Source of the DNA: Paenibacillus sp. PL91
GTDB lineage: Bacteria; Bacillota; Bacilli; Paenibacillales; Paenibacillaceae
DNA length: 64,000 nt
Reading direction: 5' to 3'
Assembly (NCBI RefSeq): GCF_012935325.2
Contig: NZ_JABBYG020000009.1
Coordinates: 1 to 64,000 of the forward strand
The translations under genes and the position numbers were made by a program. The notes beneath the pieces are model-generated. The model saw nothing but the letters and a program-made list of their open reading frames with translations, was not told where the DNA came from and made no database searches. The first letter of the stretch is position 1. Each line of letters begins with the position of its first letter. Positions 43,403 to 52,660 of this stretch are shown here, one piece after another.

Positions 43403-44878
43403 ATGTCTATACGCGTCCGGCTATTGCTGTCCTACACCTGTATTTTAATCGTTACGATCCTATTATTTCTTGCTGCTGCGCTGTTATTTGTGGTGGCGAT
43501 AACGGGCGATGTGCGAAGCGTAAAGGACTTTTACAACATTCATTACTCCGTTAATCCATTGTCCGAGCAGGAGGAGACGATCTTCCTTGATCTAAAGTAT
43601 TTGGCGAAAAATGAACCAAATTCGCTGCTCGATAAGAAGCTTCTTGATGAATACAATTATAAGCTTCGTGCTGTGCAAGCGGAGCTGTTCATACGGAAAG
43701 AGGACAAGCAGGTCTACTCCTCCTTGTCAGTCAAGCAGCCTCAGCTCATATCGTTTCTGCCGGACTATGAGATGGAAAATAATGCAATCCGCAGCACGCT
43801 GCAAATTGGGGATCATTTTTACGGATACGCCAAATTTGATTTTTATTTTCCCGATAAAACGAAGGGCAGCATGTTTGTCATTCGGGAACGCAGCCCGTTC
43901 GCCGAGGTTGTCCGCACGCTTCTGCCGATCATCCTTGGCGTGCTGTTTATCGTGCTGCTGCTGATGAATATGCTGCTTTATTACCTATTGACGCGCAGCA
44001 TCATTAAGCCGCTTGATTTGCTTCGGAAGTCGACGGAGCGAATCAAAGAAGGCAATTTGGAATTCGAGCTCCGTGCGGAAGGCAATGATGAAATAACCCG
44101 TTTGAGCGAAGCGTTCGAGGATATGCGAATCAAGCTGAAGCAATCCGTCGAGAAGCAGCTGCAATACGAGCAAAATCGCAAGGAGCTTATCGCGAATATT
44201 ACGCATGATTTGAAAACGCCGATTACCTCGATAAAAGCGAGTATCGAAGGCATTCGGGACGGCGTTCCGAATACGAAGCTGAAGATGGATCGGTACGTGA
44301 ATACGATTTTGACGAAGGCCGATGACATGGATCAGCTGATCGATGAGCTGTTTCTTTACTCGAAGCTTGATTTGAAGCAGCTGCCGTTCACGTTCGAAGC
44401 GATCAGCATCGGCCATTTCATAGAGGATTATGCCGAGGATTTGTTTTATGACTTGCAGGATATCGGAATTGAATTGAAATGGAGCGTTGATCATACGTCT
44501 CCTTCCGTTGTGCTTGCCGACCGGGACAAGCTGAAGCGCGTTCTGACTAATATTATGGATAATGGCGTGAAATATATGGTGTCTGAGCCCAAAAGAATCG
44601 GCATTGCGCTGCGAGTGGAAAATGAGTTCGTTCGGTTATCGATTCAAGACAATGGGCCAGGCATATCGGAGGAAGCGATACCGTTTATATTTGAACGGTT
44701 TTTCCGGGAAGATCTGTCCCGAAGCAGGCAATCCGGCGGAAGCGGCCTCGGGCTTGCGATTGCAAAGCAAATTATCGAAGGGCATAGCGGCACGATTCAT
44801 GCCGAAAGCAAGCTTGGCGCAGGAACCACGATTATTATCAGGCTGCCGTTCGTAAAGGACACTGGAGGACTAACATGA
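43403..44878 (+). CDS. Membrane sensor histidine kinase (HisKA type)
   Basis: The 491-residue protein has membrane helices at about 8-32 and 172-197 around an extracellular sensor. A HAMP domain (RSIIKPLDLLRKSTERI), HisKA motif NITHDLKTPITSI (His near 268) and ATPase boxes follow: TNIMDNGVKYM, QDNGPGISEEAIPFIFERF, GGSGLGLAIAKQI. GGGAGAG precedes the ATG. It overlaps its response regulator by four bases. The stimulus is unknown; it is close to, but not clearly linked with, the SLH protein gene downstream. Confidence 0.94.
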   Translation: MSIRVRLLLSYTCILIVTILLFLAAALLFVVAITGDVRSVKDFYNIHYSVNPLSEQEETIFLDLKYLAKNEPNSLLDKKLLDEYNYKLRAVQAELFIRKEDKQVYSSLSVKQPQLISFLPDYEMENNAIRSTLQIGDHFYGYAKFDFYFPDKTKGSMFVIRERSPFAEVVRTLLPIILGVLFIVLLLMNMLLYYLLTRSIIKPLDLLRKSTERIKEGNLEFELRAEGNDEITRLSEAFEDMRIKLKQSVEKQLQYEQNRKELIANITHDLKTPITSIKASIEGIRDGVPNTKLKMDRYVNTILTKADDMDQLIDELFLYSKLDLKQLPFTFEAISIGHFIEDYAEDLFYDLQDIGIELKWSVDHTSPSVVLADRDKLKRVLTNIMDNGVKYMVSEPKRIGIALRVENEFVRLSIQDNGPGISEEAIPFIFERFFREDLSRSRQSGGSGLGLAIAKQIIEGHSGTIHAESKLGAGTTIIIRLPFVKDTGGLT

Positions 44879-45567
44879 CGAAAATTCTCATTATCGAAGA
44901 TGAAGCATCCATAGCCGAGGTGGAGAAGGATTACTTTGAGCTCCATGGCTTTGCAGCGGATATATGTTTGACAGGAACGGAGGGTCTGCGCGCCGCGATG
45001 AACGGTCAATATGAATTGATCGTTCTCGATTTGCAGCTGCCGGGTATGGATGGGTATGAGCTGTGCCGCCAAATACGGGCGGAGAAGGAGGTTCCGATTC
45101 TTATCGTATCCGCGAAGAAGGAAGAAATCGATAAAATTCGCGGACTTAGCCTCGGTGCAGATGATTATATTACGAAGCCGTTCAGCCCAAGCGAGCTGGT
45201 TGCACGCGCGAAGGCGCATTTGCAGCGTTACCAGCGCTTAATGGGCAAGCGGGAGGCTAAAGCTTCGGATAAAATTCGGATACGCGGCTTGCTGATCGAT
45301 TCCTCCGCACGCAGGGTTTACGTGAACGATCAAGAGGTGCAGTTTACGACGAAGGAATTCGATTTGCTCACCTTTCTTGCGCAAAATCCCAATCATGTTT
45401 TCAGCAAGCAAGAGCTGTTCGAGCAGCTATGGGGAATGGATTCGCTTGGCGAAATTGCGACGGTAACCGTTCATATACGCAGGCTGAGAGAAAAGGTCGA
45501 AGCGGACCCGTCTAATCCGCAATATATAGAAACGATATGGGGAGCTGGCTATCGTCTGACCGTTTAA
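44875..45567 (+). CDS. OmpR-family response regulator
   Basis: This 230-residue protein has a receiver with acidic EDE near residue 9, phospho-acceptor Asp near 52 (LIVLDLQLPGMDG) and Lys in ITKPFSP. A C-terminal winged helix follows (FTTKEFDLLTFLAQNPNHVF, TVTVHIRRLREKVE, ETIWGAGYRL). It is translated by an ATGA overlap with the kinase stop and a GGAGGAC upstream. Confidence 0.95.
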   Translation: MTKILIIEDEASIAEVEKDYFELHGFAADICLTGTEGLRAAMNGQYELIVLDLQLPGMDGYELCRQIRAEKEVPILIVSAKKEEIDKIRGLSLGADDYITKPFSPSELVARAKAHLQRYQRLMGKREAKASDKIRIRGLLIDSSARRVYVNDQEVQFTTKEFDLLTFLAQNPNHVFSKQELFEQLWGMDSLGEIATVTVHIRRLREKVEADPSNPQYIETIWGAGYRLTV

Positions 45568-45703
45568 GCGTACAAATCCCATTGTTTCAGAAAAGTTTCG
45601 CTGCTGTTTATCTTTTGTTAATGTTTTGTTTGCTTACGGTTTATTATTGTCCCTTATGATGAGGCTAAGTTAATCAACTAGCACTCATGAGGAGGAAACA
45701 ATA

Positions 45704-47221
45704 ATGAATTTTGTTTCGAATAAAATGGCAGCCATCGTATTGGCGGCAGCAATTGGAGCATCAGCAGCAGCGGCTGGACCGGTTAACGTATTTGCAAGCA
45801 GCAGTGTACAAGCTAAGGCTGCGGCTGGCTTTCAGGATATGAACGATGCCGGGGCATCGTTAGCGGCTATTCAAGAGCTCGTTAAGCAGGGCGTAATGAG
45901 TGGTTACGGGAACGGCTTCCTTATGCCAAATGCATCGGTAACGCGCGCTGAGCTTGCGAAGCTCGTCGTTACAGCCCTTAAACTTCCAATAAACGCTGCG
46001 CAGCCGGCAGGTATAACAGACTTGGCTGCAAGCAAATGGTACTACGACTATTTAGCTACTTTAGTTAACATGGGCGTCATGCAGGCCGATGGCGGGAAGT
46101 TGAAGCCAAACGCGCCGGTAACGGAGACTGAGCTGGCGAATGTCATCTCCAAAGCGCTTGGGCGCGATGCAGCTTCTGTGAAGCACTGGGCGCAAAGCGT
46201 CAATGCCAAGCCGGAAGCTATCACCCGCGGCGAGCTGGCACAGCTGATTGTCACTTCGCAAAAGGCGAAGCCGTCGGCCGATGCCAAGGTCGTGCAAGTG
46301 AAATCATTGAATACGATCACGCTGGAGGTTACCTTCTCGCAGCCGTTAACAGCTGAGGATGCTTCGCTCGACCAAGCGCAAAAAAACTTCAGCTTCAACG
46401 GCGGACTTTCGCTGCTGAACGTGCCGCAGCTCAAAACTGGCTCGATCTCGACTTATATTGTACCGACCACGCCTCAGAAGGCAGGAACAGCGTACGAGCT
46501 GACCTATAAAGGCGAAGCAGCGGCAACGGTTGCCGGAAGCGGAGAAAAAATCGAAATGAGCAGCGTCGGTCAAGTTTCATTCGATACGTTCGAGGTCGTT
46601 TCGGAGCTCTCTAAAGGAATTACGGATTACGGCAATGTCATTTCTGCCTATTCGGCAGGGCGGGCAGCTACCGCCTTCATTCTTGATGAAAACAACAGCT
46701 ACAACGGCAAAACTTATGAAATTATTTCCTCCATGCGATCCAAGCAAGTGACAATTACGCCAGAAGGCGGCGAGCCGATGGTAGCGACTTATGTCTTGTT
46801 CACGCAAGCGACGGATGGACGTCAAGCACCGAAATTCCGTTTGCCTGCTGGTGAAGTCCTTAAGCCAGGCGTTAAATATACGGTAACCTCGGAATGGGGT
46901 AATATCGCAAGCAGCAGCTTTGTCGCGAAGGAGATGGCTCCGCTTGAGATGGAGTCGGCCAAGGCGCTGAATGAAACCTCGCTTGAGCTGACGCTTAAAG
47001 CCGATCCGAAGGATGAGCTGTTTGCAGTACGCAGCATCGAATTGACTGCAGCGGACGGAAGCAAGCTTACGGCTACCTACAAGCTGACATCGCGCAAAGG
47101 GGCAACAGCAATCTTTGACCTAGCAAACGGCAGCAAGCTAGCAGCTGGCATGACGTATAAAATAACCGCGGTTTCTCCTTGGGCAGTTGGAGACGATATT
47201 ACGGTAACGCTGGCAAAATAA
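45704..47221 (+). CDS. S-layer-homology domain protein
   Basis: This 505-residue exported protein has a signal peptide (about residues 1-31, ending VFASS). SLH repeats follow at about 42-85 (FQDMNDAG...VMSGYGNGFLMPNASVTRAELA), 100-150 (ITDLAASKWYYDYLATLVNMGVM) and a degenerate third (AITRGELAQLIVTSQKA). SLH repeats bind pyruvylated wall polymer. The remaining ~300 residues are beta-sandwich modules with Thr/Ser/Ala-rich strands (TITLEVTFSQPLTAED, TSLELTLKADPKDELF). AGGAGG precedes the ATG. It is a single gene with its own terminator. Confidence 0.92.
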   Translation: MNFVSNKMAAIVLAAAIGASAAAAGPVNVFASSSVQAKAAAGFQDMNDAGASLAAIQELVKQGVMSGYGNGFLMPNASVTRAELAKLVVTALKLPINAAQPAGITDLAASKWYYDYLATLVNMGVMQADGGKLKPNAPVTETELANVISKALGRDAASVKHWAQSVNAKPEAITRGELAQLIVTSQKAKPSADAKVVQVKSLNTITLEVTFSQPLTAEDASLDQAQKNFSFNGGLSLLNVPQLKTGSISTYIVPTTPQKAGTAYELTYKGEAAATVAGSGEKIEMSSVGQVSFDTFEVVSELSKGITDYGNVISAYSAGRAATAFILDENNSYNGKTYEIISSMRSKQVTITPEGGEPMVATYVLFTQATDGRQAPKFRLPAGEVLKPGVKYTVTSEWGNIASSSFVAKEMAPLEMESAKALNETSLELTLKADPKDELFAVRSIELTAADGSKLTATYKLTSRKGATAIFDLANGSKLAAGMTYKITAVSPWAVGDDITVTLAK

Positions 47222-47229
47222 ATGAGTTG

Positions 47230-47272
47230 GAAGAAGGGGATAAGCCGCATCGGCTTATCCCCTTCTTCTTGT
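47230..47272 (+). terminator. Rho-independent terminator, 18-bp perfect stem
   Basis: GAAGAAGGGGATAAGCCG (47230-47247) pairs exactly with CGGCTTATCCCCTTCTTC (47251-47268) across a 3-base loop. The T tract is short. It ends the SLH gene. Confidence 0.88.
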
Positions 47273-47390
47273 TGAGGATCAGCAACCTCTCTCGATTTGC
47301 TGATCCTTGCACGGTCGTCTTCTTTTTTGTCCAAGTATGGCATAAGTATGGGTAATGGAAGCGGGCATGCAGATGCGGGAGGGGATCGGA

Positions 47391-48554
47391 TTGGCGAAGT
47401 GGGGAAGGAGAGGCTGGCGGTTCAGGCCATTCGGAGGAAGCCGAATGCAGCTCTGGTCAGGCCGTCCATTCTCTAAAGTAAGAACGGTTAGCTGGAGAAG
47501 CCGCGGCAGCTCAGCCCCATCACGTTCCACGCCGAAGAAATGGGGATCGGGATCGGGAGCAAGCGTCTCAGCTATGAAGTGGGGAACAAGGCCAAGCTCC
47601 GGCGGCGGTAAATGGGGGGCTAGGCGCCCAGCGCTAAAATTTGGCAGCGGTGTACGAAGCAAGAGCAGCAGCTCCGGCGGCAATTGGGGCACAAGTCCTG
47701 CTAAACCAAGGATAAGACGCCGTACAATCGTTATTATTACTCTTCTTGTAATGATGGTTTTTTCTATTCAGTCCTTCGTATATATTGAACGAAATTTGCG
47801 TCCGCCGCTCATGAACATCGCTAAAATACGAGTCAAGCAGGTAGCGACGCAGGCGATTAACAAAGCGATAACGGAGCAGGTTGCGAACCGGTCGGAAACC
47901 GATAAGCTGATTGATTGGAAAATGAACAGCAACGGCAAAATTTCGGGCTTCATGCTGAATTATGCCGAGCATATGAGCATTACCTCGCAGACGATCAACA
48001 CCGTTCAACAGACCTTAAACGATATGAAGGATATCCCTGAGCATATTCCGATCGGGCATGCGCTGAACAGCGCGATTATATCGTCTTACGGACCGAGAGT
48101 GCCGGTCAAATTCGAGCCGGTAGGCGCCGTCAAGGTTGATCTAAGCACGCGTCAGAAGGACGCCGGCATCAATATGATTTTAGTGGAGGTCTATATTCGG
48201 ATTATTGCAGAGGTTACGATTATTATTCCCTTTGATACCGAGCCGGAAATCGTAGAAACCGATATCCCGATTTCGTATCTGCTCGTGGTTGGCGATGTGC
48301 CGATGTACTATTATGACAATACCGGCAAGCCAGTCGGCGAATCGGCTGCGCAAGCGCCAAATATTTCCGTACCGCTTGGCCAAGGTTCAGGAAGCGGCGT
48401 CACGACGAGTCCACAAAATAATGGCAGCGACGAAGCCTCTAATGAAGGAGGGGCTGATGCGGGGGCATCTACAGAAGCGCCGACAGAGGAATCAAGCACC
48501 TCAAATGCGCATAATAATGCGTCAACCAATGCCGGCGAAGCCTCCGCCGAATAG
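47391..48554 (+). CDS. yunB: Sporulation protein YunB with extended N-terminus
   Basis: I favour TTG 47391 (387 residues), seven bases after GGGAGGGG; ATG 47355 is also in frame and adds 12 residues. A membrane helix near 115-135 (IVIITLLVMMVFSIQSFVYI) is followed by the YunB domain (AINKAITEQVA, GFMLNYAEHMSITSQTIN, VEVYIRIIAEVTIIIPFDTE, YLLVVGDVPMYYYD). YunB is made in the mother cell under SigE in Bacillus. The ~105 residues before the helix are Arg/Ser/Gly/Trp-rich with repeated KWG, unlike standard YunB. The tail is Ser/Asn/Glu-rich. lytH-like and lipA genes follow, as in B. subtilis. Confidence 0.88.
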   Translation: MAKWGRRGWRFRPFGGSRMQLWSGRPFSKVRTVSWRSRGSSAPSRSTPKKWGSGSGASVSAMKWGTRPSSGGGKWGARRPALKFGSGVRSKSSSSGGNWGTSPAKPRIRRRTIVIITLLVMMVFSIQSFVYIERNLRPPLMNIAKIRVKQVATQAINKAITEQVANRSETDKLIDWKMNSNGKISGFMLNYAEHMSITSQTINTVQQTLNDMKDIPEHIPIGHALNSAIISSYGPRVPVKFEPVGAVKVDLSTRQKDAGINMILVEVYIRIIAEVTIIIPFDTEPEIVETDIPISYLLVVGDVPMYYYDNTGKPVGESAAQAPNISVPLGQGSGSGVTTSPQNNGSDEASNEGGADAGASTEAPTEESSTSNAHNNASTNAGEASAE

Positions 48555-48565
48555 CCATAGCAATA

Positions 48566-48615
48566 AAAACGACTTTATTGTCCTCTGAATAAGAAGACGA
48601 TAAAGTCGTTTTTTT
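48566..48615 (+). terminator. Rho-independent terminator
   Basis: AAAACGACTTTAT (48566-48578) pairs with ATAAAGTCGTTTT (48600-48612), with an inner partial GTC..GAC match, then Ts. It serves yunB and possibly the convergent peptidase gene. Confidence 0.85.
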
Positions 48616-48633
48616 GTAAAATCGTTTGCTTGT

Positions 48634-49698
48634 TTATTTGCCGGCCCGAATTCGTTTGCGCTCTGCTTGCTCCCACCGGCGCAGCATGGGATACGGGTCA
48701 AACGACCACTCAATAAGACCTCGGTCGCTATATACGCCATAATGCAGGTGCGGGGGGAATTTGCCCGACGTACCCGGCTTGCCATACCCGGAGCTGCCAA
48801 CCCAGCCTACGACCTGACCGGGCTTGACGACATCGCCGATGTTGACCGTTTTATCATAGCCGGATAGATGGGCGTAATAATGGTAAAAGTTGTTCAGATC
48901 GCGAATGCCGATGCGCCAGCCTCCGTAAGGATTCCAGCCCTTTACTTCAACGATGCCGTAGCAGGTGCTTCGAACAGGCAGTCCGTGGCTAGCGAAAATA
49001 TCGGTGCCCTCATGCGTTCTCCTGCCGCCCCAGCTTCGCCCGGTCCCCCAGGTGCTGTTGTAGGCATAGTTAGTGCCTACCGGCACGGGAAAGGCGTGCT
49101 CGAACAGGTCAAGCCGACCGAATGCAGCATAAATGCGGGCAAATTGCTGAATGCGCTGAACGGATCGATTATTTTGGTAATATTCCCAAAGTCCGATTGC
49201 AAAGTCATCCTCAGTCGTTCCATAAGCTGCAACACGGCTTACGAGCGAGTAAAGCAGATCTACGTCGCTCGTTCGTTCCGCGTGCCCATTGCCGTCGCCA
49301 TCTCGCCCAATACCGTTAAAGAAGCGAATGGAGGCAGGAGAGCTGTCATCTGTATTCGGATTAAGCGGACCTACCCACCGCTCCTGGTCAATAAATACGC
49401 CTACAGTGCTGCCAAGCATCGGACGAGCTTTGGGACGTACCTTAGACATGGACCGTTCGTATTGATCGATTGCCGCAATCCAGTTCCATGGAATTTCAGT
49501 AAACAGGCTTAATTTTTCGTACAAGCCTCTCCTTGCCGGAAGAGGATCGGGCTCGGCCGCTGCTGCTTGCTCATTTGCCGCCTCGGTCTGCCGTTTAACA
49601 GCAGATGATGCTTTTGCCTGGCCGCCGGGGAAGACAATGAGCAGGGAAGCAGCGGTTATGGCTGCGACAATAGAAATAGTCAGTTTCAAACGTCTCAC
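48634..49698 (-). CDS. M23-family peptidase, LytH-like (sporulation)
   Basis: The 354-residue protein has a signal peptide/anchor at about 6-28 (LTISIVAAITAASLLIVFPGG). The zinc metallopeptidase domain covers about 220-330: RRTHEGTDIFASHG supplies His and Asp ligands and PPHLHYGVYSDRG the second His pair. The middle region (YYQNNRSVQRIQQFARIYAAFGRL) is of unknown fold. In B. subtilis lytH (yunA) between lipA and yunB is an L-Ala-D-Glu endopeptidase that trims peptidoglycan in the spore cortex. The same neighbours here argue strongly for that role. Confidence 0.88.
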   Translation of the reverse strand: MRRLKLTISIVAAITAASLLIVFPGGQAKASSAVKRQTEAANEQAAAAEPDPLPARRGLYEKLSLFTEIPWNWIAAIDQYERSMSKVRPKARPMLGSTVGVFIDQERWVGPLNPNTDDSSPASIRFFNGIGRDGDGNGHAERTSDVDLLYSLVSRVAAYGTTEDDFAIGLWEYYQNNRSVQRIQQFARIYAAFGRLDLFEHAFPVPVGTNYAYNSTWGTGRSWGGRRTHEGTDIFASHGLPVRSTCYGIVEVKGWNPYGGWRIGIRDLNNFYHYYAHLSGYDKTVNIGDVVKPGQVVGWVGSSGYGKPGTSGKFPPHLHYGVYSDRGLIEWSFDPYPMLRRWEQAERKRIRAGK

Positions 49699-49936
49699 CC
49701 TTCCAAAAGCATGACGGATATGACGTTATGTTTTGCAAAACATTGGTTTTTATTCGTTCTGTGTGTTTTAGACGTTGAATGGTCAGTTTTGAGTGATTAA
49801 CGCAACGTTTCTTTTTTATTCATGATTCTTTTAGCTGCTTCATTCGGATTTTATTGTTACATGTGGTTACGAGGAAAATGATAATGTGATCGAAAGGAAA
49901 CGAAAACCCGAGAAAGTGCTATTTTTATTCGAAACA

Positions 49937-49945
49937 TGTTATAAT
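49937..49945 (+). promoter_or_regulatory. Extended -10 promoter of lipA
   Basis: TGTTATAAT (extended -10 TG plus perfect TATAAT at 49940-49945) lies 51 bases before the lipA start. No good -35 is seen at the usual distance, as is common with extended -10 promoters. The rest of the 297-base gap between the peptidase and lipA holds no gene I can see. Confidence 0.6.
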
Positions 49946-49995
49946 AACCCCATGAGTTTACGATTTATAAATGAACGTGAAAGCAGGTAAACCCC

Positions 49996-50940
49996 ATGAA
50001 ACAACGAGAAACACTTCCAAAGCCGGATTGGCTACGTATAAAATTAGCGACAGACGGCAACTTTGCCGAAATTAAAAATATGATGCGCTCCAAGACGTTA
50101 CATACCGTTTGCGAGGAAGCGCGTTGTCCAAACATCTATGAGTGCTGGGCTAATCGCACGGCTACCTTTATGATTTTGGGCGATATTTGTACGCGTGCGT
50201 GCCGGTTCTGCGCGGTTAAGACAGGAATGCCGACAGAGCTTGATTTGGACGAACCGGAACGCGTTGCGGAAGCTGCCGAGCAAATGGGCCTGCAGCACTG
50301 CGTAGTTACCTCGGTAGCGCGCGATGATCTTAAGGATGGCGGAGCTTCTATATTTGCCGCAACGGTACACGCTATTCGCAAACGGATGCCGTTTTGCCGT
50401 GTCGAGGTGCTTATTCCCGATTTCCTAGGCAATAAAGATGCGCTGCAAATTGTCATGGATGCTAATCCGGACATACTGAATCATAACGTAGAAACGGTGG
50501 AGAGACTTTCGGATCGCGTTCGCGCAAAAGCGAAATACAGCCGTACGATGGAGCTTCTTAAGCGTGCCAAAGAAATGAAACCGAAAATTCCAACCAAATC
50601 GAGCATCATGCTTGGCGTGGGCGAGGAATGGGATGAAATTTTGCAAACGATGGATGATCTTCGCGCCAACGATGTGAATATATTGACATTAGGTCAATAT
50701 TTGCAGCCGACGCCTAATCATTTGCCGATCGTACGTTATGTCCACCCAGATGAATTCGCAAAATTAAAAGAAGAAGGGCTGAAGCGCGGATTTAGACACG
50801 TAGAATCCGCACCGCTAGTACGCAGCTCTTACCATGCGCATGAGCAGACCGATTCGGCACACGCAGCGATTGCTGCAGATACCGTAGAAACGGGATTGAA
50901 CCGGGAGCTTTCCTCCGGTGCTTGCTCGAGCAGCATGTAA
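49996..50940 (+). CDS. lipA: Lipoyl synthase
   Basis: The 314-residue radical-SAM enzyme inserts two sulfurs into octanoyl groups on lipoyl domains. The auxiliary iron-sulfur cluster ligands are Cys 39, 44 and 50 (CEEARCPNIYEC). The SAM cluster ligands are Cys 65, 69 and 72 (CTRACRFC). The conserved RSSYHA near residue 275 holds the terminal Arg-Ser-Ser motif. It is a few residues longer than the Bacillus enzyme at the C-terminus. The next gene starts 26 bases after its stop. Confidence 0.97.
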   Translation: MKQRETLPKPDWLRIKLATDGNFAEIKNMMRSKTLHTVCEEARCPNIYECWANRTATFMILGDICTRACRFCAVKTGMPTELDLDEPERVAEAAEQMGLQHCVVTSVARDDLKDGGASIFAATVHAIRKRMPFCRVEVLIPDFLGNKDALQIVMDANPDILNHNVETVERLSDRVRAKAKYSRTMELLKRAKEMKPKIPTKSSIMLGVGEEWDEILQTMDDLRANDVNILTLGQYLQPTPNHLPIVRYVHPDEFAKLKEEGLKRGFRHVESAPLVRSSYHAHEQTDSAHAAIAADTVETGLNRELSSGACSSSM

Positions 50941-50966
50941 CTGACGCTCAAGATGAGGTGGAGAAC

Positions 50967-51704
50967 ATGGCATTAATTCATATCGGCGGAAAATCTTACG
51001 AAATTGTTCAAGAGAATCGAAACGGCTGGAATCCTGAAGCTTTTCGTGATCGATACAGCGAAGTGCTAGAGCGTTACGATTTTATCGTTGGAGACTGGGG
51101 CTATAGCCAGCTTAGATTGAAGGGCTTTTTCCGCGATAATCACCAGAAGGCGACGAAGGAGAGCAATCTCTCCGGGATGCCGGATTACATCAACGAATAT
51201 TGCAATTTTGGCTGCGCTTATTTTATTCTCGAAAAAACGCAAAGCACGAAGCGTGAGCCAGACGATTATGATTTGGACGCTGACGATCAACGGCCTCGTA
51301 TCGAAGCTGCGGACCTTCTTGCAGCAGCGGCTGGTTTAGTAGAGGTTTCCGAGGGCATGGATGCAGATGATGATGAGGTTGCGAGCGCGAAGGAAGCCAT
51401 TTCAGCACCATCGCATGAGAGACCTAATCGGAATCACGCCCACAACCGAGAAAATCGCCATAGAAGCTCCAACCGCAGCAACAACGAAAATAAGGGCGGC
51501 AGCGACAGCTCAAATGCTGGTGAAGTCCGAAACGGCGTTGAACAGCAAGTCGGCGGGAAGCGTGAACAACAACAGCAGCGCAAGGGCGGCTTTAAGGGCA
51601 ACGACAATCGCGGAAAGAAACCGTTCCGGCTTGCAGCCAGCGAAACCGCTGCCGCATCCGCCGAAGCGAATAAGCCAAACAAAAAAGACACGGAGCGCCT
51701 GTAA
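50967..51704 (+). CDS. yutD: YutD-family protein with long basic tail
   Basis: I chose ATG 50967 (MALIHIGGKSYEIVQENRNGWN) behind GAGGTGGAG; an ATG at 50922 would overlap lipA. The first ~95 residues are the YutD (DUF1027) domain, with DFIVGDWGYSQLRLKGFF and INEYCNFGCAYFILEK. The following ~150 residues are acidic and then become low-complexity Asn/Arg/Gln/Gly/Lys-rich, probably disordered, unlike the ~100-residue Bacillus protein. The lipA-yutD order matches B. subtilis. Function is unknown. The terminator stem forms part of the last codons. Confidence 0.88.
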   Translation: MALIHIGGKSYEIVQENRNGWNPEAFRDRYSEVLERYDFIVGDWGYSQLRLKGFFRDNHQKATKESNLSGMPDYINEYCNFGCAYFILEKTQSTKREPDDYDLDADDQRPRIEAADLLAAAAGLVEVSEGMDADDDEVASAKEAISAPSHERPNRNHAHNRENRHRSSNRSNNENKGGSDSSNAGEVRNGVEQQVGGKREQQQQRKGGFKGNDNRGKKPFRLAASETAAASAEANKPNKKDTERL

Positions 51705-51728
51705 TTGGCGCTGGCGTGTCTTTTTTTT
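51683..51728 (+). terminator. Rho-independent terminator overlapping the yutD 3' end
   Basis: AAAAAGACACGGAGCGCC pairs with GGCGCTGGCGTGTCTTTTT with one or two internal mismatches, then a long T run to 51728. The left arm encodes the last seven residues of YutD. Confidence 0.88.
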
Positions 51729-51763
51729 GGGGGGAGTGGCGTGCAAGGACGTCAACGAGTTTG

Positions 51764-52561
51764 TTACCGCACGTCGTAGCCAAGGAATGCCTCGCGAACC
51801 CGATTCCAGAATGGGAAGGGACGATACCGGGCGAAGCTCACCTTACGGCTCGATACGCTGCAGCGGATCGAGCGAATATCGCTGCGCATGATGCTGATAT
51901 GGTCGATAGCCAGCTGAAGCCGCTGCTCTTTTTTGGAAATGATATCGCAATGATGATGCTGCGGCAGCAATACTGAAGAGCCAAGCGTGCGGTATACGCG
52001 ATTGTTAATCGATGCGATTTCCGCGATTTGCAGCGATTCAATGGAAGGATGGACGATGGCGCCACCCAAGCTTTTGTTATATGCAGTGCTTCCCGAAGGA
52101 GTAGAGATAACGATACCGTCACCGCGGAACATTTCGAACATCTCGTCATTAATGTTGATTTGCGCAACCAGCGTTCCGTCGACACCTTTGAGCGTAAATT
52201 CATTTAAAGATAAGTAATGACGGGATTCTGTCGGCGTCTCAAGCTCAATCTCAGCGAGCGGGTATCTCACTATTCTTGGCGTCTCCTCAGCCATCATAGC
52301 GACAAGCTCATCTAGCTCGTCTGCCTGCCAATCGGCGTAGAAGCCAAGATGGCCGGTATGAACGCCGACAAAAGCAACATTCGTAATTTGATCGACATAT
52401 TTATGAAAGGCCTGCAGCAGCGTTCCGTCTCCGCCAATAGAAATGACGATTTCTGGTGCTTCATCATTTCGAGTGAAGCCGCGTTCCGCAGCTAAGGTAT
52501 GAAATTTCTCCGCTAACGATTTGGATAAAGCATCGCCTCGATCAATAACCGCATACTTCAA
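51764..52561 (-). CDS. nadK: NAD kinase
   Basis: The 265-residue protein phosphorylates NAD to NADP. It carries the kinase motif ISIGGDGTLLQAFH with catalytic Asp 45, LGFYAD near residue 75, FRGDGIVISTPSGSTAYNKSLGG near 140-165 with the substrate-binding loop, and a C-terminal beta region. Bacilli often have two paralogues; which one this is I cannot tell. It is a monocistronic or weakly linked gene on the minus strand, convergent with yutD. Confidence 0.95.
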   Translation of the reverse strand: MKYAVIDRGDALSKSLAEKFHTLAAERGFTRNDEAPEIVISIGGDGTLLQAFHKYVDQITNVAFVGVHTGHLGFYADWQADELDELVAMMAEETPRIVRYPLAEIELETPTESRHYLSLNEFTLKGVDGTLVAQININDEMFEMFRGDGIVISTPSGSTAYNKSLGGAIVHPSIESLQIAEIASINNRVYRTLGSSVLLPQHHHCDIISKKEQRLQLAIDHISIMRSDIRSIRCSVSSRKVSFARYRPFPFWNRVREAFLGYDVR

Positions 52562-52660
52562 AGGTAAATCTCCTTCCGATCTCCATAGTACTTAAGATGA
52601 TAAAGGAAATTGCCTTTAAATTCAATGAGTCGCGGCGCTGTCGTAAAGGATTGTGGCGAA

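Noticed and set aside
49699..49995. A hidden gene in the gap between the peptidase and lipA
   Set aside because: No frame of useful length with a start and ribosome site is seen; the gap is AT-rich and contains the lipA promoter.
51361..51891. 176-codon plus-strand ORF across the yutD tail
   Set aside because: It is an alternative frame of the low-complexity tail and continues through a strong terminator into the nadK 3' end.
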